DNA from: Macrolepiota albuminosa
Lineage: Eukaryota; Basidiomycota; Agaricomycetes; Agaricales; Agaricaceae
Direction: 5' to 3'
DNA: 64,000 bases
Assembly (NCBI GenBank): GCA_027475525.1
Contig: JAMWFC010000009.1
Coordinates: 1,922,001 to 1,986,000, forward strand
Below, one piece after another: positions 56,401-64,000 of this stretch. The stretch's first letter is position 1, and each line of letters starts with the position of its first letter. The translations under genes and the position numbers were made by a program. The notes under the pieces are model-generated. The model was given only the letters and a program-made list of their open reading frames with translations. It did no database searches and was not told the DNA's origin.

Positions 56401-56812
56401 ACTAAGTAGTCCATAAAGACAATCCTCGGTATACCTATCAAGCAAACAAAGGTGCACATTATATAAGTGTTTGGTGGAACAACTGGTTTACTTATATATT
56501 TTATTTATTTCTTTATTTATTTTACTGCTATTTAACTAATAAAAGATTGTTTGGTTGTGCATCCAAATGCTGACATAATATATATTCACGTATATTAAAA
56601 TTGGTTTATTAGTTAGTAATAATGAGTTTGGGCACATGATATAATGGAACATCACACTTGTACTAGCATCAATGATGCTATAGATATCCAGTAGAGTATT
56701 ATATAAGATAACATCTTGTATTCACTCTAATTCTAGTCAATCCAATATTGCAGTCTGATTCAGCACTGTGTGATACACACAAGATCATTCTAGCCCATAA
56801 CCAACAGTTACA
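56401..56812 (+). repeat. partial 5' LTR of chromovirus A2
   Basis: The last part (GTCTGATTCAGCACTGTGTG to GTTACA, about 56750-56812) matches the end of LTR A1 (to 4708). Upstream the AT-rich sequence has no clear match, so the left limit is uncertain. No gene is seen here. Confidence 0.5.
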
Positions 56813-56923
56813 TTTTTTTGAATCTTTTGCTATCGGCTTTAGACTCTAGGCTTGTTACCAACTAGGCAACTCATCACCAAAACCTCTTGATTTTTGTTGG
56901 CATCACATTGAAAACATGCTTCC

Positions 56924-59295
56924 ATGACTGGCTCTCTTGATCCAGACCCTCCTTTCCCAGCTGCAGACACAGGTGATCCATCTGTGTCTCAAGCTGTGAA
57001 GATGCAATCTGCGTCTGCTTACCAGCCCCTGTCAAAGCAGGATGAAAAGATACCTCGTGACGTCAGCATGAGCTTTGGAATGCTGGGTGGGCTATCCATA
57101 TCATGGATGATGTCCATTATACAGCCTGGTAGTAAACCAGGGGAGAGATTCACAGTCTCAGGAGTGTTGCTACCAGCAAGCCAAATGCCCTCATTGATGT
57201 ACCCGGTATTGCCCAGGAGCTTATCAGCTCAGTCCAAAGGTCAGCCAGACCTTACCCAGTACTTGGAAATGGTACAAGGCAGCGTGTTTGTGCATAGCAC
57301 TCCATTCTGGACAGCGCTGACTGAACAGCATCTGGAGTACATAGCAGACGCTACCATGGAATCAGGACCGTCATTGTTGCCAATGCAGAGACAGAAGCAA
57401 GGACCATCTATAATAGTCAGTAAGGAGGACAACAAGGTCGTAAGGTCAGAAAAGGCATCGTCCATGCTTAGAATTCTGGAGTTGCATGAAAGAGCTGGCA
57501 AACAGCCACAGGAGGAGAGCTCTGGATGTAGAGTCTGTGCTGGAGTCCTCAGATAATGAGGAAAGCAAGAGGTTGCATTTGACCCTGTCTATTCAGTTAC
57601 AGCTGGTATTGGACCAATATCCATTGGTTGTGAAGGAATTGACACAAAAGCGTCTGCAGCTTTACGTAGTAAAGCACCTACAGTTACTGGCTGCTAGGAG
57701 CCACGATGTACCTTGTGCAGATTCGACTGAATATATCGAACTATTTGTGTGTATCTTCAAACTCGAAGTGGTGGAATACATCAAGTGCAAAGAGGCATAG
57801 GGGTCAGCAGTCTCAACGGCCACTCTGGCTGACTCAGTGGAATGCAAAATGAGTGTGCGCTGACAAGCGCCATTGGTTGTGGATGCAATAGATTTGCTGA
57901 ACACGCCTTGTTAGGCCAATAAGTCTCAGCAAGACTATGTAAGGTGTCAAAACGCCACAAACCATCAACACATCATTAGCGGAGTGCCTCAACCTTATCT
58001 GAAGTAGAGACTGTGATGACAACTCTGGCAGAGCCAGAGGCATTACGTGTGGTGCAAGAGGTTAAGACACTTGAAAGCAAGTCACTATCAAAGAGGAGGT
58101 GGACGAAGTCCATATTCTTGAGGAGCAAATGTGACCACAACATGTAGTACAACATGTCCACCTAGTGGACAACTAGAACAAATGTGTCAATTATCAGAGG
58201 ATGCGCAACCAGGACTTGCACAATCATGGTGAGTCATTGATTGATAACCAGGAGGTAGCCTTTGAAGAGCATGAAGGTGTAATGCCTGTTGATGACATGC
58301 AGCAACAATTCATAGCTTGAACTGCTGAACTGGACAAAGATCCGGATGGTAGTAATGCTAGTAGTGATCACTACAAGAGGAGGGAGCTGAATTGTCGCAA
58401 TACCAACAGTGAAGGTCATAATTGTAGACAGAACAATTGGGATGATCATAATTGTCATAATAGTGGCAGGCATGCTGGTAAATCACCAGCAGAGCGAGAG
58501 GTGAGGCAACAGCCTACCCCACAGCTGGAAAGAATGGCCAATGAACACCTGTTTCGCAGCCTCCAGGCATTTTTGATGCCTGCACCTCATGATTTGTGTG
58601 AAACTACACCAGAAATGAATGAGGCAATCAGAATCCATATGGATCATATTCATGACCGCCTCACTCGACTGGTGGATGACTTCCTAGGAGTCAGGTTCAA
58701 ATTCTCTGCTGGGGTAAGTCCCCACAAATCTGATGGTAAGCACATACATGCATATGCTGGGGGGCATAGGTTTTCCTAGCTGAAGAATTGGGCCATGGAC
58801 GTCTGTTACCATCTGGCAGCCTGCTGCTATGGTGGAGATGATATGGACCAGGAAAGAATATTTGTATTGCATGAATTTATAGAAGGAGAGGCTTGGAATT
58901 GGTTTTGTCACCATATCCTTCACATTAATTGTGACAAATTGCATTGGACATTGAAGGAGGTCCTGATAGGACTGTATAACCGCTTTGTCAACGCAGCAAT
59001 GATGCAGGAAGCTTGGGATGTCTTTAGAAAGGCAGTGTATGATGTTAAGACTGGCATCCAGACATTTTATGATGACCTGGTGGGTCATGCACAGAATATA
59101 GCCATCTGTCCAGACAAATACACAATTTGCAAGACATTTCTGGATGGAATACCTGCAGATATGAGGAGAGTGTTGATATACGATGACAATTTGTCTCCAG
59201 AAGTCAATACTGTGACCAAATTTTTGGCATATGCCATTCATTATAAGCAGTCAACATGTACTGCAAATCATTATGAACAGCATAGCTCACGCTGA
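56924..59295 (+). pseudogene. gag of chromovirus A2
   Basis: N-terminal frame from 56924 (MTGSLDPDPPFPAADTG), shifting to 57486-57797, then a decayed region to 58500. The capsid-like region is best at 58501-59295 (MRQQPTPQLERMANEHLF, stop at 58777; EGEAWNWFCHHILH, FLDGIPADMRRVL). It keeps a stretch deleted in A1. A TGA at 59293 separates it from the zinc-knuckle part. Confidence 0.8.
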
Positions 59296-60715
59296 AGACC
59301 TGTGAACCGTCAGGCAGTAAAGGTGGGAACCTTCCTGGCTAAATGGTCAGAGATGGAGAACAATTGCAATCCATGATTTGTCATCTGCAAGACAATTCCT
59401 GGAGGCCAACAGCCTTGATTGAAGCCTGCTGGGTATTTGCCAGCAAAAGATAGTCAACCTGTTTTGGGTCAAAACCAAGTGGCAGCTAGAGAGGGTGTAG
59501 CGCCTGTAACATGCATGGTGAGCAAACCCACTGGGGTTTCTGGAGCAGCCCAGAGAAGGCCTGCCGGGGACCCCTCAGCATGCTACAACTGTGGTAGTAT
59601 TGGGCATTTTGCTAAGGAATGTCCTGCCCCATCCAAGGCACATATTTGGGCAGCTCCTAGCAAGGTTGTTGAGGAGGTAGAAGAAGAGCTGCAAGTAGAG
59701 GCTGATGGCTTGGATGTGAAGGATGCTGAGAGCATCCAAATAGATGGCGATGAATATATTGCAGTGGATGTATATGACAGCAACTATTATACTCACAATG
59801 ATAAGAAAGAGCACTTGTTTGCACTGACCGAGTGCCATGGAGATCAATGCGTCTGAATGAGACGTGTCACATTGCAGAAAGCAACCAATAAGTTGCAGCA
59901 ACCACGATATACTCCTGAAGAGAAGGAGTGTTTGGTAACCTATGTGGATGTCAATAGACATCCAGCCTGGACTTTGTGGGACTCTGAGAGTACCACTACA
60001 GGCATTACGCCCCAGTTTGCTCATGTTAATGCAATTTGTGTTCATGAATTGGAGGAGCCATTGATGCTCCAGTTGAGGACCGTAGAGAGTCATGCCATGG
60101 TACAGTTTGGTGCTGAAGTGAAGATAAAGACATCAGGGACATTGACCAAGAAGTATGTGGACATAGCAAATTTTGATCGCTACAATATGATCATTGGTAT
60201 GCTGTTTATATATAAGAACAAGGTGTCGTTGGACTTTATGAATGACATGGTCATTGTGAAGAGTGTGCCTTTGAAGACAGAGAAAGTTGTGTTAAACAAC
60301 ATGGATGGGTGCCTGAGGTGCTATCATGCAACTGAAAAGCGGCATGATAAACACAACTGACTAGATGGTCGTAAGAGAGTGACTGTACAGGAGGTGGAGG
60401 ACAAACATGTTCCACCAAAAAGCTTGCTGGCAGACTCATCTGCTATCTTGATGTCTGAGGAAGAGTTTCAAGGAACTCTGAAGAAGGGGAAGCACCTGGA
60501 TGTGGTTGGGTATACAAATGGAAAGCCTAATCAGGCTGCACAGCATAAGAATGAGCATGGTAAACACATGATAGAGTCGCTGGAATGCCAACCAACTAGC
60601 TCTCAAGTAAGGATGGAGGATCTCATTAAGGATAAGGTATATAGTACGATAGGAACTGTGGGAAGCACGAGGTTGCTAACCAGTGCCTCGGCCAAAAGTG
60701 CAGTGGGCATATGAC
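59296..60715 (+). pseudogene. gag zinc knuckle and protease of chromovirus A2
   Basis: CCHC knuckle CYNCGSIGHFAKECPAP lies at about 59580. An acidic linker (DGDEYIAVDVYDSNYYTH) follows, then protease with DSEST in place of DSG (about 59980-59995) and ANFDRYNMIIGML. TGA stops at 59854 and 60358. The last frame (60379-60714) is the linker towards RT. The active-site Gly is lost here as in A1 but by a different change. Confidence 0.8.
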
Positions 60716-61046
60716 CCACAAATGCCATGAGAGTGGAACGAGTTGGTAGTGTCAATGGTGACACATACTATGGAAAGAGTACAGTTGACTCAGACGGGAG
60801 AAGTATACCGTCATACATAGGAGGATGAGATCTCTGAAGCGTCAGATATTGTATTTGATGGTGTATTGCTGAAGGCAAGAAGTGTGCAATCGTCATCAAA
60901 TACAATGATAGGACCCCATATAGGATCAGCACATCAATGGCAGGCTACAGCAACACGGCACTGGCTTTAGATACCTTAGTGCATGCTAATTAACCAATTT
61001 TGGCAATATTTGATGGCCATGCATGGCAAGAAGCAGATCTGATCAA

Positions 61047-61834
61047 TGATAGTGCCGACGGCAGGCAGAATGACAACTGACAGATGGCATCAGTCACTGA
61101 CAACAGTGCTTAGCGAGAAGGTTGAGGATCTATCAAAAGTTGACAGACAGCTTGGTGTTTGACCTTGGCATCTGACATCGCTTAGCACCTCAATTTGGCA
61201 CCTGACATCGCTTAGTATTTTGGACAGACAGAAGGTTGATGGATTGATGTTTTAGCATTGCAATTGGCCGCCTGATGTTGCTAAGGGTCTTGAATGGACG
61301 GTAGGGATCTGAAACCATTGGAGCTACCCCTATAAAATTTTCTAGTTTACTGCACTTTGGCGATTGTTAGTCACTGGCGATGGTGAACTCCTTGTAGTAT
61401 AAAAAGTACTTACCAACTTGTACATACAAAACAAGAAGAACAGAGTTTCCTGCCCCCTTACTCCAGTCTCCCTTACAGTCCAAATCTTATTTACGGTCAG
61501 CAACATCGAAGTCATCGGCAGTTGCAGACTATCGCTAACCCTCGACATACTCGTGCCTTGCAGCTACGGCAGGCATTAATGACACTTAGATTTTGCTAAG
61601 CTTACAGTGTTCTTGCCACTTACATTGCCATGTTCACTTACCACTTCTCCCCTAGGTGCTTTGCCTTAGCGCTTGACACTTGCTGACCCCTTTTTCTGAC
61701 TTTATCTTATTTTCATAGGCACGTTCTCTGGGACCTGCCCGGGACTCCTCTTATCACTTTTAGTGCGCCCAACACAAGCTTTTGGTATGGTAACACTATA
61801 GCTATATTTGTTACTGACCAAACTTTGGGCATCA
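61047..61834 (+). repeat. solo LTR inserted in chromovirus A2
   Basis: The 788-base block interrupts the PR-RT linker that is continuous in A1. It starts TGATAGTGCC and ends GGGCATCA, with TCAA on both sides (61043-61046 and 61835-61838); the shared word at the edges is ATCAATGA. A TATAAAA box is at about 61331. It matches none of the other LTRs here. Confidence 0.7.
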
Positions 61835-61837
61835 TCA

Positions 61838-63999
61838 ATGACAAGAGCGGCGAGGAGGCAACCAGTCGTAAGGTTGAATCTGGGAGATTTCACAGAAGAG
61901 CACATATATGCCTTATGGGAGCGATTTGAACCAAAGGTTCAGCTGCAAATAGCATGCATATTGAAAGGGAAAGGCAAGGCAGTGAGCCTTACAGAGGAAG
62001 ATATTCCTCGATTGCGCCAGCAATGGCAACATGAGTTTGCTGATATCGTCAATAGAACGAAGGAAGAACTTCTTCCGTGGCAGGAGGTTAATCATGAGAT
62101 TAATCTCATTGACAATAATAGATAATAAGCAGTACAAGTACCATTTGCCTTGCTGTCTGCAAGCACTACAGGATCAGCTTCATGAAAAGACGAACAGATA
62201 CATAAATGCAAAGTGGTGGGAACCACAACCAGCGGTGCAAGCTGCACCTTTATTGTGTATTCCCAAGAAGGATGGGATGTTATGAACTGCATTGGATGCA
62301 CGACAGTGCAATGATAATATAGTCCAGGACATAACACCCCTTCCAGATCAGGAAGTCATATGTGAAGATGTCACCACAGTGAAATAGGTCAAAAATCAAC
62401 CTAACAGATGCATATAAACAGGTTTGCATATGCGAAGAGGATATACTGAAGATGCTGTTTTAATCCCTGATGGGGACATTCATGAGTAATATCATGCAGA
62501 TTGGTGACTGTAATGCACCAGTGACATTCCAGAGGCTAATGACCTCAATCTTCTGAGATGTAATTGGGAAGTTTATGCATGTTTATTTAGATGATATATT
62601 CATCTTTTCAGACTCCATTGAGGAGCATAAGCAGCATCTACGAGTTGTGTTTGAGCAACTACGTAAGGCCAGCCTCTACCTCAAATAGAAGAAGTGTGAG
62701 TTGTACGCACCCAGTATAGACTGTCTTGGTCATGTCATTGACGAGAAGGGTATTCACCTAGACACAGACAAACTCAATCATATTTGAGAGTGGCATACTC
62801 CATGCACGTATAATGATATCCAGCGCTTTGTTGAATTAGTGGACTATATTGGTAACTTTTTACCAGATATCATGGCATACACTGGGCCACTGATGGCTAT
62901 GACCCAGAATGGGTCTCCTTTTCACTGAAGACCGCTGCATCAGCAGTGCTTTGAGATGATTAAGCGCATTTGCATGAAGATGCCAGTGATCTGCCCAATT
63001 GATCCATGCATTGATGAGCCCATTTGGCTCATATGCGATGCATCAAAGACCAGGGTCAGGGCCATGTTTGGCCAAGATAAGATGTGGCAAACTTGCTGAC
63101 CAGCAGGATTTATGTCCCATAAGTTCACTGCTGCACAGCAGAACTATGCTGTTCACGTGTTGAAAACACTCACTATCCTGGAAGCCCTCCTAAAGTGGGA
63201 GGACAAGCTGATGGGGTATAAGATCCATATCATTACAGATCACAAGGCACTCAAATTTTTTAAGACCCAAGTGAATCTATCACCACAACAATATCGCTGG
63301 ATTGACTACATGTCACAATATCAGTTTGACATCACCTATGTAAAAGGTGAATTGAACAAGGTGGCGGACTGCCTGTCTTGATATTTTGAGAGTGATACTC
63401 AAGATGACGTCCATGATGCACATGACTATGTTCAGGCAGACAAACGCATTGACCCAGAGGGCAAGGACTTGCCCCTGCATAGGTTCCATGAAATCAAAAA
63501 ACATATAGTCAAGCTACACACCATGCAAGGGCAGGAATCACATCACAGCAAGCAACTGCAAGAACAGCAAGAAGCTCACAATATTGAGGTGCAGGTGCTG
63601 GTGGATCATGAGATTCCCCAGCCAGGCAAAGAAATGAGGCAGGAAGTGCACCCTAGTGGTGCAGAGATGACTCTTCAGCAGGCATTGGACTCACATGACC
63701 GTCACCCCGTGCCAATTGACCTAGGCAATGCGCAATTTTGTGCACATATCCAGCAAGAGTACAAGGATGACAATCTCTTCATAAAGATTATAAACAATAT
63801 TCAAGCGCATCCACGCTTCAAGGTGGAGGAGCAACTTGTCTATCTTACTAGACCCACTGGGTCCAGAGTCATCTGCATTTCTCAGGAGAGGTCATTGATC
63901 ACAACTATCCTGGATCAGGCCTACAGAGTAGTGGGCCACTTCAGAACTCAGAAAACGCTGGACTATGTGCAACGCTGGTACTGGTGGCTGCAAATGGCC
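61838..63999 (+). pseudogene. RT, RNase H and integrase start of chromovirus A2
   Basis: KEELLPWQEVNHEINL opens RT. The active site YLDDIFIF (about 62585) is intact. RNase H shows LICDASKT, HVLKTLTILEALLKW and IITDHKAL (63028-63255). Stops include 62122, 62284, 62380, 62461, 62554, 62686, 62785 and 63379 (several at likely CGA or TGG codons). After 63382 one frame stays open to the window end, covering the connector and the beginning of the integrase zinc finger. Confidence 0.88.
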
Positions 64000-64000
64000 A

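Larger units (their letters stand above)
56813..64000 (+). mobile_element. Ty3/gypsy chromovirus A2, runs off the window
   Basis: Same order and protein family as A1 but more decayed: leader with TTTTTTTGAATC, gag, protease, solo LTR insertion, RT, RNase H, connector and the start of integrase. The last bases encode the beginning of the zinc finger (VVGHFRTQKTL, QRWYWWLQMA). CpG is rarer than in A1, in keeping with greater age. Confidence 0.9.

Noticed and set aside
56398..56411. Helitron 3' end hairpin (GGACTAAGTAGTCC)
   Set aside because: No CTRR end follows at the usual 5-12 bases, so the terminus is not established.

Overview
This is a fungal, almost certainly basidiomycete (Agaricomycete-type), nuclear window. 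It is dominated by nested and broken transposable elements around one small island of ordinary genes. The main evidence is a 14-exon serine carboxypeptidase gene with introns of about 40-80 bases, a KDZ (Kyakuja-Dileera-Zisupton) transposase with its CxC2-type zinc region, an Agaricomycete-type Helitron, chromodomain Ty3/gypsy elements and Tad-like LINEs. No bacterial or organellar signal was seen.

Layout. 1-505: LTR-like repeat (X1). 506-3743: minus-strand Ty3/gypsy ruin (D). 3744-15225: chromovirus A1 with its 5' LTR, gag, protease, RT/RNase H, integrase, chromodomain and an extra third ORF; a 1.76 kb Tc1/mariner element (7315-9074) sits inside its gag. 15229-15995: gypsy fragment E. 15996-16440: inverted partial copy of X. 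16441-20777: minus-strand LINE. 20778-22908: gypsy B1, which lacks integrase. 22909-25775: Ty1/copia ruin with 3' LTR. 25776-28300: LINE ORF1 on minus. 28403-28685: solo-LTR-like repeat Y. 29567-31701: intact carboxypeptidase. 32207-32914: broken gag-like ORF. 33160-35242: conserved single-pass membrane protein gene on minus. 36000-38402: another minus LINE, split by a second, inverted Y. 38403-51471: a KDZ-type DNA transposon bounded by inverted ~460-base ends, carrying satellite DNA, tRNA-like modules, the transposase, a companion gene and a small divergent ORF, with gypsy B2 nested inside. 51472-56400: Helitron ruin. 56400-64000: second chromovirus A copy (A2), split by a solo LTR and running off the window.

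Three window-wide patterns matter more than any single gene. (1) Ten separate loci carry a tandem duplication of period exactly 77 bases; in all five coding cases removing one copy restores the reading frame, including in the conserved host gene. This looks like uncollapsed k=77 contig overlap from assembly. (2) The elements decay mainly at CpG: ancestral CGA codons appear as TGA in one copy and CAA in the other. (3) Five reverse transcriptases from four distinct gypsy/copia families and one LINE have lost the second catalytic Asp (xDD to xDN), which the same CpG decay explains. The two host genes keep CpG-rich sequence and open frames.

All assignments come from reading the sequence and the supplied translations; no database search was run. 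Family names rest on recognised motifs.
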